Source: Siphonodentalium dalli
Lineage: Eukaryota > Mollusca > Scaphopoda > Gadilida > Siphonodentaliidae
Assembly (NCBI GenBank): GCA_032622095.1
Contig: CP136063.1
Coordinates: 266,469,426 to 266,533,425, forward strand
DNA: 64,000 nucleotides
Direction of reading: 5' to 3'
The position numbers and the translations under genes were made by a program. The stretch's first letter is position 1, and each line of letters opens with the position of its first letter. Positions 31,423 through 43,544 of the stretch are shown here, piece after piece. Below the pieces are notes generated by a model. It was given only the letters and a program-made list of their open reading frames with translations, made no database searches and was not told the DNA's origin.

Positions 31423-32535
31423 TAGAGATGGGCGGTTAACCGTGGAATCAGTTCGGTTTCGGTTGTCGGGAAAAACCGGAAATGACAACCGTGGTAAGTT
31501 GGGAAAACCCGTAGTTTCGGTTGTCACAACTTCCTGTAATCATGGCAGAGCACGACGAACAAACGAGTCCTGTGTGGAAATATTTTTCAAAGAAAGATAA
31601 GAAATCTAAGTGTGCCGCCTGTAATATATGCAGAAAGGAGTTCGCATGGTGAAATCGCGCGACGAATTAATTACGTTGCTTCCGTGTACACCTATTTTCG
31701 CCGTAGTAAACACAACACAAGTCAGTTTATTTCTCATGTTCTTTAATCATTAAGGCCATACAAATACTCTGAAAGGTGAATTTGATAACGAGGATACGAT
31801 ATCAAAAGGTATCAATGATTGTTACCCCGCATTCCCTATTAGTTTTGATCACTGTTTGGATGTTAAATCGTCCAATATATTTGTGCGCCGTTGATTAAAA
31901 ATGCTATGCCGGAATCGGAGCCGGAATGAATTATACCGTTTGTCGGTAAACTGTTGAGAAATAGCACTCAATCAGGTGACTTGTATTGGATGCATGTATA
32001 TAATAATAGTGTGTACAGTATTATGTTCCCTAAATATGGTAATAGACATATAGCCAGATAATGTGATTGAGAGATTCTAGTCATGTTTTATTTTCATTTT
32101 GTTGTTTATTTCAAATTTTATTTTTCAAATCATAACTATACACATATATCTAGCCACACACATTAGTTTTATGCCAATATAAATGATCATTATATTATTT
32201 CACACTTATGATCATATGATGCTGAATTGCAGTCATACACAATATACAGACTCACTTGCATTCTAGCACTGCCACTCGACATGGACATTAACAATATACA
32301 TGTAATAGTAACAATATGATACATACTTTACAATTATAAAAGGACATGTACATGTACCTCACAAGTTATGGTGATAAAATTGGTGTGTTTTCTTTGTAAT
32401 ATGATGAAGCATAATTAGGTTTTGTTCACATTAGTCATTTTTATTTAATAAAAACCGAAACCGAAACAGAGACTCAACTCTTTTTCCACAACCGAAACCG
32501 AAACCGATGCAAATTTTCACAACCGCCCATCTCTA
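31423..32535 (+). mobile_element. 1113-bp hAT element with exact 8-bp duplication and transposase stub
   Basis: Ends TAGAGATGGGCGGTT and AACCGCCCATCTCTA; target duplication GTGCCTAA at 31415-31422 and 32536-32543. Subterminal TCGGTTTCGGTTGT motifs recur near both ends. It contains a BED-finger-like remnant at 31542. The target itself looks like another TIR element (GAGTGCCTAATAA ... TTATTAGGCACTC, to about 32905). Confidence 0.93.
31542..31652 (+). pseudogene. BED-type zinc-finger remnant of a hAT transposase (36 codons)
   Basis: ATG at 31542, then ..PVWKYFSKKDKKSKCAAC and NICRKEFAW before TGA at 31650. V-W-x-Y-F followed by K-C-x-x-C-x-x-C-x-K-E-F matches the first half of the BED finger found at the N-terminus of hAT transposases; the His/Cys second half and the catalytic domain are gone. 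Confidence 0.7.
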
Positions 32536-32910
32536 GTGCCTAATAAACATACATGTACCGTACGATTATTAAAATCGAGGTAAAATTCCCACCTGTACGA
32601 TCGTTATTTGGTCCTGTACGTTTATTAAATTAACCAAAAGAAATAATTCACCAATCTTAAATTGTGATATTCATAGATAAATGAACTCGGATTGTTGACA
32701 GTGATCAGCACACTGTAGATTCACAGACCTGGCTATCCATCAAAACTATTTCTGTCACATGGCATCAGTAAACCAGTCAGATGGTGCGTTTTGTTGGGAT
32801 GTATGGTACTAATATTTCCAGTCTGTACGTTTATTCCGCCCTGTACATGTACTATTATTCAGTTATGCGACATTTTCCAACTTGTACTATTATTAGGCAC
32901 TCAAGTCAAG
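32536..32910. mobile_element. Remainder of the TIR element hit by the hAT insertion
   Basis: Together with about 31405-31422 this makes a unit with ACTCTTGAGTGCCTAATAA and TTATTAGGCACTCAAGTCAA ends. Inside, CTGTACGTTTATT and CTGTACATGTACTATTATT repeats; a similar stretch is at 38690-38770. Confidence 0.6.
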
Positions 32911-33430
32911 AGTAGTGAACAGCGGAACAACAACATCAATTAGCTCTCAGTAGCTCGTACAGCTCTATTGGTTAATATATTTGGTAGGTATATAAAAAAA
33001 ACACAATTTTAAAATCTGGAATTATTAAAATTAAAATATTGGTTTATTTGTTTTGTTTCTTTGGCATGTTATATGCACACTTGACTTTGAATATCCCAGT
33101 TGCCTATTTTCGAGATATAGCAGTAGAACAATGAATACACCGAGCTTACATGATACAATGGTTATCTAAATTAACAATTCTGTTCCTTGCGCAGAAGAAC
33201 GACGGCTAATGTACAGTTCATTTTTACTCGATTTGCACAATATATTTCAGATAGACAGCTATTGACATGTGACTTCAAGTTGTTTTTGCTCTCCAAGGGC
33301 GCAGACATCTTGGACGTTCCGCGGCAAAGTAGGACGACGTTATGATTGGTCATTATATACGAAGGCCAAATATTAGTGCATAGGCTGGTTCTCTCTATAG
33401 TTAGTTGTGTTTCGCTGTCGCGTTATTTTA
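32911..33430. other. No recognised feature
   Basis: AT-rich unique-looking DNA; short frames only. Confidence 0.45.
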
Positions 33431-33439
33431 TTACGATAA

Positions 33440-33650
33440 TATTAGCGCCACCTAGCTTGAGAGAGAGTTCAGTCAATAGTTTACGTCACATTTGGTAGAT
33501 CTCGTCGAAAAAATTGTTGATTTTCTTGTCATAATATCTCAGAAGGCAAAAAATAACTACAGACCACTCCATAGAAATGTCGACGGAAGGGATGAGTGAT
33601 AAAGAATCACCTAGAATTGAGGTTTATATAAATCTAAATCTCTTAATGAT
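33440..33650. repeat. Rearranged copy of the 30582-30710 MITE
   Basis: AGCGCCACCTAGCTTGAGAG, AGTTCAGTCAATAGTTTACG, and further on CACCTAGAATTGAGGTTTAT with ATAAATCTAAATCTCTTAAT occur in permuted order with ~110 bp extra. Confidence 0.75.
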
Positions 33651-33659
33651 AAGCAATAT

Positions 33660-35090
33660 TGAATAACATGTGACTGAGCGGAAATTGGCATCATATTTTT
33701 TTTAGTGACTGAGTGAGTCACTGACACCTATCCACTCACTTGAACCACCAGTGGCACCAGTACTGCCACCACTACTGTCGAGTAGTGTCACTGCTACGCT
33801 ACTTCTACACTAGGCACTGAATCTAGTCGGTTGAAATGAAATCGCACCATATAATTATGACGACAATTTGGTTCAACGTCAACTTCATGCTGTTGAGTCT
33901 TGCGATCGATACAGTACACTCCAGTCTCCACACATAAATTCATAATGACATTAGTTATTACTAGCAAAATAATTTACTTAGTATCCATTTTAAAGCGGTC
34001 CTCAGCCGTTTACAACGCGGTCGGAATGTCAATGCAGCACTGTTGTTGCATTTATGCCACAGTTGTTGGCAATTATATATAAGTAGTAGCCCTAGAGTAG
34101 AGTAAGAATAATAGAAAAGTTGGGAAACAACATGTTAAAAACAAATTTAAAAACCCACCCACCTCCCCTGTTGCACTCGAAATCTCATCAAAACGAATAC
34201 GCTTCTGACATGAATAACTACGTATGCAAAACTATCGAATATCGATAAGGCCAAAGTGAAAAATAGGCATGTTTCCACTCCCCCGCCCGCCCCACCTCAA
34301 AACCCCCCGACGAAACTCACTTTATTTATTTTCCAAATCCCGAAAAATAAAATACGATGTATTTACTATTTCCACGTGAATTAATACTACACTATTTATA
34401 TTGTTATATATAGACCTCTCACATAAACAAGCATACTAAAATTGTCTCCTTATTTGGTTATTAAATCGACCCACTGACAATAAAATTCCATGTTGTGACC
34501 GATATAGCAACAGATTGTAAACAAAAACAAACGCGCACGTGGTTTTCAGACACACTGTAAAATGAAGCTCCATGGCGGCATTAGGGTGATGAGTTTATGA
34601 CCGCATTATTAATGTACGTCAACTAACGACATGCCCAAATATACCGGCAAAATAATGCTACACAATATTTACGTGAACGCAATCGCAAAGAATACATCTG
34701 TCCCAAAACTTCCAACGGTGTCTGAAAAGAACGGACTGTAACAACCGGATGATATAGGCCTACGGTAATTTACCGAACGGAAGCCGGAGTGTATATTTAC
34801 CGGAAGATCTAAAACAATTTTGCCAACATCCGGGAAATAGTGTCAACATGTTGTCCCAAACAAGTGCCAGCAGCGTGTTGGCACTTAAGTTTTTTAAATG
34901 CATACCGGTACACAAATACAAGGCACTGAAATTCAGTACATACATTGTTAGCCTTCACAATAAGTTCATAAATGACATAATTATTAGAAAGATAGCACAA
35001 ATATGATATTTGAATTTCCCCGCGAAAAAATAAAGTGAAAAAAAAAAATAAAGTGAAAAGCCACCCCCCCCCCCCCCCCCGCCCCTGTTT
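33660..35090. other. No gene recognised; AT-rich with C runs near 34.2 and 35.06 kb
   Basis: Short frames only. The tract GTGAAAAAAAAAAATAAAG and a poly-C run (35062-35080) precede the dispersed repeat at 35095. Confidence 0.45.
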
Positions 35091-36102
35091 TTTTAGCTCA
35101 CCTGAGACGAAGTCTCCGGTGGAGCTATAGTCATCACTCCTCGTCCGTCCGTCCATCCGTCCATCCGTCCGTCAACAATTCTTTGAACATCTTCTTCTAA
35201 AGTTCCATTGGACCGAATTGGTTCATATTTGGTGTGGATGTTCCCTAGGTGACTCTCATTCAGATTTGTTCAAATGAGGTCACTGGGTCAAATAGTTGCG
35301 AAAGCAGGGCCACAACTCTATTCCTTCATAGTAATTCTTATAACGACTTCTTTTCCAGAACCATAAGGCCTAATGGGTTCATATTTGGTGTGGATGTTCC
35401 CTAGGTGACTCACATCCAGATTTGTTCAAATGAGGTCACCAGGTTGATTAGTTGAGAAACCAGGGCCATAACTCTTTCCCTCCATAGTAATTCTTTCAAA
35501 CATCTTCTTCTCGAATACCATCAGGCCAAATGGGTTCATATTTGGTATGAAGGATCATTGGTTGACTGGGGTTCAGATTTGTTCAAATGAGGTCACTGGG
35601 TCAAATGTGGGTGGGGCCAGGGACATAACTCAGAAAAAAAAAATTCAGATTAAACTCTTTAACCAAAAAAGAAAAGAATAGAAAAGAAATGATATATTAA
35701 AAAATAAAAGAATATTAAAAAAAACTGTGGAATTGTTTTTTTTTATTAGAATATTTAAAAAAAAAAAAAGTGTATTTAACTCCATGGTCAATTTAATATA
35801 TATATATATTGTTTAAAAATTTTTGATAATTGAAAAACTAATGCCATTACATTTCTGTAGGTTGTGGCCCCTGGCCCTTCATTCAAGTGCACTGCTTCTG
35901 CCACCCTGGCCTGGTCTCAAAAATAAAATTTACTCAAATTCTTGACAGAATCATTAATAAGAAGCATTTACTTTGGCTGTAACTGTATATATGCTGGGTA
36001 TGCCGACACAATCATGTCAATCTTGATATGTTTATAAACATTCCTGCAGATTTGCTAGATGTCATTAATTCCCAATCTCTCATGTATTGTTCATATCAGG
36101 AC

Positions 36103-36535
36103 TAATGTCATTTGCAGAATGATGTCCCCAGAGGGTGAATTTAGTGATGCTATCCCACACAGCGGCCTAGCATCACCAAATTCACCCTCTGGAGACCTCA
36201 TTCTGCTTAGGCCTCATCTTCTGGGAAGTATCTATAGTATCAAATTAACATTGTTGTTAGTTACATTTCCCTTCTAGGAAGTTTCTATATCCCCTAATTT
36301 GCAGAAGATAAATTCCTAATTGAGGTGCCCAATGGGTGAACATCACCAACTTCAACTGGGGAACTTCAATCTTATCCTAGGTCTGTCATAGCAGTTTGGG
36401 GCCCTAGCAGAATGAGGTCCCCAGAGGGTGAATTTAGTGATGCTAGCCCGCTGTGCGGGATAGCATCACTAAATTCACCCTCTGGGGACCTCATTCTGCA
36501 AATGACAGACACACTTTCACACTATTTCAAGGCTT
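36103..36535. mobile_element. hAT-type double-hairpin MITE, nested copy
   Basis: Left hairpin from TCATTTGCAGAATGATGTCC, right hairpin ending GACACACTTTCACACTATTT and CAAGGCTTG. A second partial copy follows (36595-36840), starting inside a hairpin. Confidence 0.8.
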
Positions 36536-36594
36536 GATTGTATAATACATTGTGTTGCTTGAGGCCAGGCATGCACAATGTAGGAACATACACG

Positions 36595-36840
36595 CTTTTT
36601 GTGATGCTATCCCACACAGCGGGCTAGCATAACCAAATCCAAACTTCTGGAGACCTCATTCTGCTTAGGCCTCATCTTCTGGGAAGTATCTACAGTATCA
36701 AATTTACATTGTTGTTAGTTAAATTTCCCTTCTAGGAAGTTTCTATATCCCCTAACTTGCAGAAGATAAAATTCATAAATGAGGTGCCCAATGGGTGAAT
36801 ATCACCAACTTCAACTGGGGAACTTAAATCTTATCCTTAT
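36595..36840. mobile_element. Partial double-hairpin MITE
   Basis: GTGATGCTATCCCACACAGC hairpin arm, then CTTCTGGGAAGTATCTACAG, TTGCAGAAGATAAA and GAACTTAAATCTTATCC, ending where the dispersed repeat resumes. Confidence 0.7.
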
Positions 36841-37655
36841 CAGATTTGTGAAAATGGGATCACAAAGTCAAATAAGGGCAGAGCCAGAGACTTAACTATT
36901 TCACTGCATAGTAATTCTTAAAATATGTTTTGCAAGAACTGTTTGGCTTATATAGAATGGAATGTTCTTCCTTGACTGCAATTCAGATTTGTTTTTAAAT
37001 GGGGGGTGATCAGTAGTGTACAGTTGGCAATTTCAAGGTGGATTTTCACCAATCTACATACTTAGTCTCTCTAGCCACATATCCTGTTTAAATCTACTTC
37101 TTTTAAAGTGATTATGAAAAGTGCTGACTGTTTTGGTCTCCAGAGTCCCAGTCTTATCAGTCTTTGCAGTCTGGTGAGCGACCCCACAGTCATTGACTGT
37201 CTTGTTTATGGATGGGAGTGGAAGCACACCTATTTTTCGCTTTGGCCTAATTACACTTACCATACATTTCTTGAGAGGTATATCCAGAAAAGCAACTTTT
37301 ATCAGGTGAACATAAGGCCTAAAAAATATATACGTTTGTTTCCGCTAACCCGACCGACCCTATTTTAAACCGCCGACTCTAAACTTTTTATTTTGAGATT
37401 TTTTTTTTAAATATCTAAATCTCTATTATATTGGAAGAAAACCAACAATGATATTTTTGTTGTTGGTAATTAAAACAAATTAGGCATAATTCCATTGTAA
37501 TTTGTAACTATTATTAATTAATTCGTTGGAATTACCAGTAGACGAGTGTGCAAGACCTACTTCCGGTATCGTTTCGTTATGAAATTGTCAATGCGTATGA
37601 AATAACTGCGGTACGTTTTTTCATTCAAAATTTATTTGAACTTTGACAAAACAAT

Positions 37656-38193
37656 TTGTTTCCAATAACTGGTATGAAGCCTACCAAATTCTCATTCTCT
37701 GACAGAGCCACGGAGGTGAAAGTTAACCGACTCAAGTTAGGTCACACTCTCCTAAATGAGCACATGTTCAAAATGAATCTTGTAGCCACACCGAAATGCT
37801 CTTGTGGTGAACAAGGAACTATACTACACTACATTCTCAACTGCAGCTTAAACCAAGGGTACAGGGACATACTGTTTTCTGATCTCACCGAAAGTCCGCA
37901 ACTCCAGGATTCTATAAATGACAGCGGCAAAACAATAAAACTTCTCCTCGGGCAATGCGAAGGACTGTCAGCAGATACAGAACTTCTTCGACATAAACTT
38001 GTCCACAACTTTGTCAGATCTTCAGGCATCAGTGTCTAAACAATGATTTTATATATGTATATAACTCTCCCTTACCAGATAGAAGACGTCACACATACAG
38101 AGTATAGCACCTAGTGAATACAGCACCAGCAGTTAATGCACCAGTGACATTAATCAGCTACAGATGATTATGATGCCAACAACAACAACAAAA
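37656..38193 (+). mobile_element. 3' fragment of a non-LTR retrotransposon
   Basis: A 127-aa frame (to 38039) with RLKLGHTLLNEHMFKMNL, then CSCGEQGTILHYILNC, the Cys-Cys-His-Cys tail found after the RT/RNase H part of some LINEs. The unit ends in CAACAACAACAAAA near 38193, a typical 3' microsatellite. Confidence 0.75.
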
Positions 38194-38759
38194 CAATCTA
38201 TGATCCGAGAATGGGTTAATCCATTAGTTATTGATGACTTCACCACTACAATATAAATACATTAACTATTTAACCACAGCATAACATTTATTTCTACGAA
38301 CATTTCATATTGGTACGTTGAATAGTGTCAAATAATGATCAAGTTTCCTATTTTCGTGGTACATATACATCGTTTTTATCATACAGTCACAATGGGCTTG
38401 ATTCAGTGCAGCTTTAAACCTTCAGGTCTAACAAATATAGGGTTTCCACTTATCTAATTGAATTCAATTTTATTGAATTTAGAACAAATATTGTTTAAAA
38501 AGCAAACTTTTTTTTCAAACTTCAAAGTTATTTTTTTTTTTTTTTTTTAGAAATTGGAAGCTCGGTGACTCAAACCAATACACGTCCTCCCAAAGCCTCA
38601 GTAATTCATCTTAGAAGATTCCTCCTAGCTACTTAATTCAGCTTGGGCTATTTTTTTTGGACAAATGTTTAGTCAGTTTCATATTATTTTGCCCCGTATG
38701 TTTTTTTAATTTTCCTAAAAATTTCCACCGCATACTATTATTCCGCACGTATGTTTATT

Positions 38760-39240
38760 GGGCACTCACGAGGATTGTTGTATGCGCCGCATTCGCCGGA
38801 ATACGTCTGCAAGCGCCCCCCCCCCCCCCTAATAATATACGGTATATATATAAGCCCACCCACCACCCAGTGTCTTATGCGCCTGCGGCTATGGGAATAT
38901 GCGCCGCAACCGCCCACAATAATAATATATAATGTATCTTATGCGCCATAGAGTGTCTGCAATGGCCCACAATAATAATATATATAAGCGTCCGCGCCCA
39001 CCATCTCATCCCACCACGCATAGTGTCTTATGCGGAATGCTAGTGACTTCGTCCCAAAATGGCGACCTCATTCCGATTTTATGGGATTTTACGAGATCAC
39101 CGACAAGTGGGACGAGGTCACCTTTTCGGGACAAAAATTGGTGGGACGAGAATGCAGTGGGACGAAGTCACTGGTCACCCTTATGCATCTGCGGCCCCGG
39201 GAATATGCACTGCAACTGCCCACAATAATGTGGGGAGTTT
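38760..39240. repeat. GC-rich patch of TATGCGCC / GCCCACAATAATAATA repeats
   Basis: CTATGGGAATATGCGCCGCA, GCCCACAATAATAATATATA and GTGGGACGA-TCAC motifs recur three to four times with a poly-C run (38817-38829). The many short overlapping frames are repeat artefacts. Confidence 0.7.
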
Positions 39241-39609
39241 GATGCAGAAGTGAAACCTGCGTTACGGACATGTTATAAAACAGATAAAATGAACGTTATT
39301 GTCCCATTTTAGCTTTGTTATATCTCCCTGAGATTGTGTTTTTGTTTTATCTTTATGGGCTAAACAAATTAGCAATAATATGGTCTGTAATGTCTAAAAT
39401 TTCCTTAAATATGACACAGTGAATTGCATCCTGAAAAAATAAAAAGATTTAAAAAAAAAAAAAGTTTTGCCTACCTACCTACCCAATTTTTTTTCAGTCC
39501 GTTAGCGGAAACAAACGTATAATTTTGTTAGGCCTAATCAAAATCACGATAAAATTTGGCTCGACACAACATCATTAGCACGGAAATGTTAGGATCGATA
39601 ACTCTTATG

Positions 39610-39944
39610 AAAAGTCTGGTTGGCGATTACCGGTACCGCAATACGATAGGGGAACACTGAGTGCGTAACGTAACTATCACAAGTATAACATACTCTGATA
39701 ACTTATGACTCTTATCGCCAAATTCATGCTTCAAACATTTTAATCATGTCATCTTCAGCTTCTTTTATTTTATTTTTATGAAAATGAATAATAAATGGGG
39801 TGATAGATATGTATAAAATGACAAATAGAATCAAATTAGCCATTTTCCCGTGAAACTTAAGACAGGTACAAAAATTGGTGAAATATGAGTACGAACGTCA
39901 AAGTGTTCCCCTATTGTATTGCGGTAATCACCAACCCGACTTTT
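39610..39944. mobile_element. 335-bp MITE with ~50-bp inverted ends
   Basis: AAAAGTCTGGTTGGCGATTACC-type left end and the matching right end through ACCAACCCGACTTTT, then CGCAATACGATAGGGGAACAC and GTGTTCCCCTATTGTATTGC. The left arm has a 5-bp GGTAC insertion. Confidence 0.82.
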
Positions 39945-39974
39945 CGCCGGCCCTGCCAATTACTGCCACACATA

Positions 39975-40060
39975 ATGCCGAAGCCATTTGCTGAAGCAAA
40001 CTGGGCCACGATAAAGGGTTGCCGTAGCAGATTGCCGAAGCCAAACAATCTGTATTAAAA
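39975..40060. repeat. Second copy of the GAAGCCATTTGCTGAAGC repeat
   Basis: Same orientation as 17152-17235, about 90% alike. Confidence 0.7.
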
Positions 40061-41490
40061 GGGCTGTATATGTGTACGCACATGCACCGACTCTTTCTCA
40101 CGTCTGTTATGTATCGTGTATAAATGTTTTGCTTGTTCCACATACCGGTACACTTTGGCTTGGTATTCATTTATTCAAACATTCGGCGCCCTTGTTCAAT
40201 TTATTTATTGGAAAAGCGAGCCAGAAAATAGATCATTTTTAAGTACTGACGCTAAAATTATATACTCACTTCTCATATACACAATCATGCTCGCAACTCG
40301 GGTATCTATAATTCTGGACCTCAGTAAGTAATTTCTAGCTATAATGTCAATAGTAACTGTGCCATGGTAATAATCATATCATACGACACATACATGTATG
40401 TGTGTTTAGGAAATACCAGTATAAACGAAACTAAAACAATCGGCACCCTTGTTCAATTCATAAAAGGAGTCAGAAAATCAATCATTTCGCGACATCGATT
40501 TTAAGTCAATATATAATTTTATATCATACCCCACATCAGCAACAAAATGAAGCCAATAAAACGATAAAAACAATTATGACGAAGCAAAACAGAGTTAACA
40601 AACGAATTATATTTTTTAGACAATCAGCAAAGTAATTTAATTAGTTTCCAAAACGACAATTTAACACTTTAGTTCATTCAATGCAAACGGAACCCAAAAC
40701 CATGCATTTTCTATAAACAATGCGCAAACGATCGTGCTCATGAACATGTTTTTATCGCTAATTGAATTAATTCAGTTCTTTCTAATTTCGGGTGTAGATT
40801 ATATTTTTATTTACCGGTATACAGGCACATGGGTAATTTCCGTATTTATCAACGGATTCAAGCCATTGAAGTCTGAAACCACAACCCCGGATTCCAATTA
40901 TACACTTGGTACATTTCGTTTTTGTCAAAAGCTGAAGTTTAATGAAATAAAAAAATGCGATAACAGTATCAGCTTATGTTTCGATGTGTCACAAGATTAT
41001 GTAACTGACCCACATGCCACACGGCAGAACGCGGCGATACAACCTTTGATATACCGCCGACAGACTGGGCTGATATCATTATTTAACTGAAGCCTGGTAA
41101 AGCTATTTTTAACGTGGCGTAAGGTAATTAGCCTGTCACACAGACTTCTTTTTTAATGGAGCGAGTACGTAATGCATATGTTAGTTGTTTTATTTTTAAT
41201 TAAACATTTCTTTGATACAGACCTTGGGGGGAAAAAAGGTCTGCACTGTTCGTCGCAGGGACTGCCAAAACTCACCTGTATTCATGGTTGTAGCTCAGAA
41301 TTCAGCCTCCCTATAATGACTTACCGATGTATATGGCACAACACTCAACACTTGGCGGGCGAAAAATCGCTTATGCCAGTTAAAAGTTGCGCAATTGCAT
41401 GATACCGATGATGATCCATTAATAGAAAGGTACCGACATACATGTAGCATGCTATAAATATATCCTACACAGTTCACGGTTTGGGAGTGT
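40061..41490. other. No gene recognised
   Basis: Left of the first ENSA exon found. A segment with GGCACCCTTGTTCAATT is present twice (40187, 40440). The 118-codon frame at 40734-41090 shows no family features. The missing ENSA first exon could lie here or outside the window. Confidence 0.4.
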
Positions 41491-41499
41491 TTACTGATA

Positions 41500-41616
41500 A
41501 ACTTTACTCAATATGAACCGAAAATTTGATATTTTTAGTTTTGATTCGGTACGGTAAATCGGTATTACGCTGATACCGATACTGCACGGTAAATACTGAG
41601 TACCGCCCATCTATAT
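41500..41616. mobile_element. Partial MITE end, GGTACGGTAAATCGGTATT..ACCGCCCATCTAT
   Basis: Related to the segment at 47193-47285 (AGAGATGGGCGGTATTG, CTCGGTATCGGTA), i.e. a hAT-like terminus of the AGATGGGCGG type. No opposite end found. Confidence 0.5.
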
Positions 41617-42308
41617 AGACTATATACACAGTAGATCTGTATCTACAATACATTACGGGCTGTTATTACCTTGTGTAATATGGGAATTTAAAAAAAATTA
41701 ACCCCCTCCCTACCCTCATTTTTTGTCCTCTGTTACCGGAAACGATGGTATTATATTATTTGCCCTCAACATCATACCGTCATAAAATCAAGATGTCACA
41801 TACTCCATCCTGATTAGAATATGTTGCCGCAGTAAATTATTGACATTAGGTTACAAGGTGTGTGATTTTACGTTATGTTAAATGCCTCGGTTGATAACAC
41901 ATAGATATTGATGAAGCATTGGAATACCCACAAGTGAGAGCTATATGTACAGCTGATTAATTGACTCCTTTAACAAGGTTGTAGGCTGGTAATGACCGCG
42001 GTCCTACCGCCAGTCAACTGCAGTCAAGTGGTAGCAACGCGAATGTTAGCGGTTGACATGCGGTATCCGCCGGTAATCTTACTGCAGTAATATTTTTTGA
42101 CTGCGATAACCAAAGAAATTACCGCCGAGTTACTTTTTTGAAACGCTGAGCGTTCAACGTACACCATCCTTTTCAATCACCAAGTTTTCAATTGATAAAT
42201 ACCATATTTACACCATTGTGGGTATCCATATTTTCAAGTTAACTAAACACAGAATAATATTTCAATTAATAAATTGTTTCCTGTTTATTCAACATCACAG
42301 GCTGCAAT

Positions 42309-43180
42309 CAGGGACCAGCCGAGAGGGCGACGTGGGCGACTTTTTCGCCCTAGCGCCGTCCGCTTCGCCTTATTTTTGCAGTCGGGCGAAGTTCAAGTCG
42401 CCCTGAAAATTCCAAAGTTCACTGACGAAAATCGGCAAAATGTCCCAAATAATTTATGATAATTTACAACTGTCAACTGTGATTGCACACAATACTCCAC
42501 TATCAGGGTGTATCAGGGTGTTATAAAACAATTAACACCTGTATTGCTCCAATCTGGAAGCATGTTGACAACGGAGTCTGATTACTGGCAGCTGTGAAAA
42601 CATCGTCAGGCCTCAAGTGTTAATCTGGTTGTTGTTATTTTTAGATTACCGTGATTACCACACCTTGCAATGAAAATTACAACTCACACCTCTCACAATG
42701 TGTCTATTCATCACTCCATCTATGGAGTTTGGTTAAAGAAATTTAAAAACAAATTCTTTGTGAAGCATATTAAAATTTCAAACGGGATTACTAACAGAGC
42801 GCAGTAAAAGTGTTCATGATTTCGTTTCGTTTCGGTTTGATAAATATTGTTGGCATTTTTAAAAACCCGAAAATTATGAAATAAAATCCTGTCATTCTCC
42901 CACAATTACGATATAAAATGCTGCTATCCTCTCACAATTATGTTTGGGTATTATTAATAGTTATTAGGGTCATGAAGTGAACATAATGACTCCATATTTC
43001 AACCATTGTTTCATAAGTTTAATTGACATATTTCATCTCTCCTATTTTCGTTCTATAGCGACTCCTGTCGTAGTAATGATCAATTTAAATTTTGTAGACT
43101 CACTTCGCCCTATAGAACGGCCACTTCGCCTTATTTTTATAGTAGGGCGAAGTCATTTCGCCCTGAAAATCGGGTCCCTG
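42309..43180. mobile_element. 872-bp non-autonomous hAT element with exact 8-bp duplication
   Basis: Ends CAGGGACC and GGTCCCTG; target duplication GCTGCAAT at 42301-42308 and 43181-43188. Both subterminal regions carry TTCGCCCT / AGGGCGAAG motifs and CTTCGCCTTATTTTT. No transposase. It sits 250 bp left of an ENSA exon, so probably in its intron. Confidence 0.92.
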
Positions 43181-43433
43181 GCTGCAATTGATACAATCCG
43201 GATCCGATTTTGATGTCCAGTTCGGCATTATTATCATCCGGTTCAATATGAAAGATCTGCTGTTTTCAAATGTTTTACAAGTTCTCTTGCTCAAGAATGG
43301 ACAGTTACGAAATCTGATTTTTGGCGATTCAGTTTGAATTATTTTTCATCCCAAGAGAACACAACAAATATAGGATTGCCTGCCAATTAACAATAGTATT
43401 AAGCTCACAGTTTTCATATTTTCTTACTTTCAG

Positions 43434-43544
43434 GATGGAAAATCAGTTGAGAGAGCTGAAGAGGCGAAGCTAAAGGCTAAATATCCTAATCTACGTCCTG
43501 GAGTTGCAGGATCAGCAATGCTCAACAAGCGATTGCAAAGAGGG
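43434..43544 (+). CDS. ENSA: ENSA/ARPP19 internal coding exon
   Basis: 111 nt, 37 codons, phase 0 at both ends. Acceptor TTTCAG at 43428-43433, donor GTATGA from 43545. It encodes [20 protein letters not shown] then [17 protein letters not shown], matching the family helix and LRKRLQKG segment. Confidence 0.92.

Larger units (their letters stand above)
35095..37205 (-). repeat. Inverted partner of the 17.47-21.10 kb region
   Basis: Reverse complement, in order, of the dispersed module (21.1-20.6), the poly-A/T stretch and CCAGGCCCGGGTGGCAGAAG (20.3), the double-hairpin MITE (20.1-19.6), TTTGACTTTGTGATCCCATT (19.4) and the GACAGTCAATGACTGTGG end (17.48). Shorter because it lacks the LINE fragment. 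Confidence 0.85.
37316..39534. mobile_element. 2.2-kb Harbinger-like TIR element
   Basis: Ends GGCCTAAAAAATATATACG and CGTATAATTTTGTTAGGCC flanked by TAA (37313-37315, 39535-39537); both ends continue into GTTTGTTTCCGCTAAC / GTTAGCGGAAACAAAC. Subterminal CCTACCTACCTACCC at about 39469. Cargo: a LINE 3' fragment and a GC-rich TATGCGCC repeat. No transposase. Confidence 0.78.

Noticed and set aside
39030-39253. Overlapping frames with ASDFVPKW / SGTKSLVTL
   Set aside because: Arise from a GC-rich degenerate repeat inside the 37316-39534 element.
40734-41090. 118-aa plus-strand frame as a possible gene or ENSA first exon
   Set aside because: No similarity to endosulfine N-termini, no usable donor in the right phase recognised, ordinary AT-rich composition.
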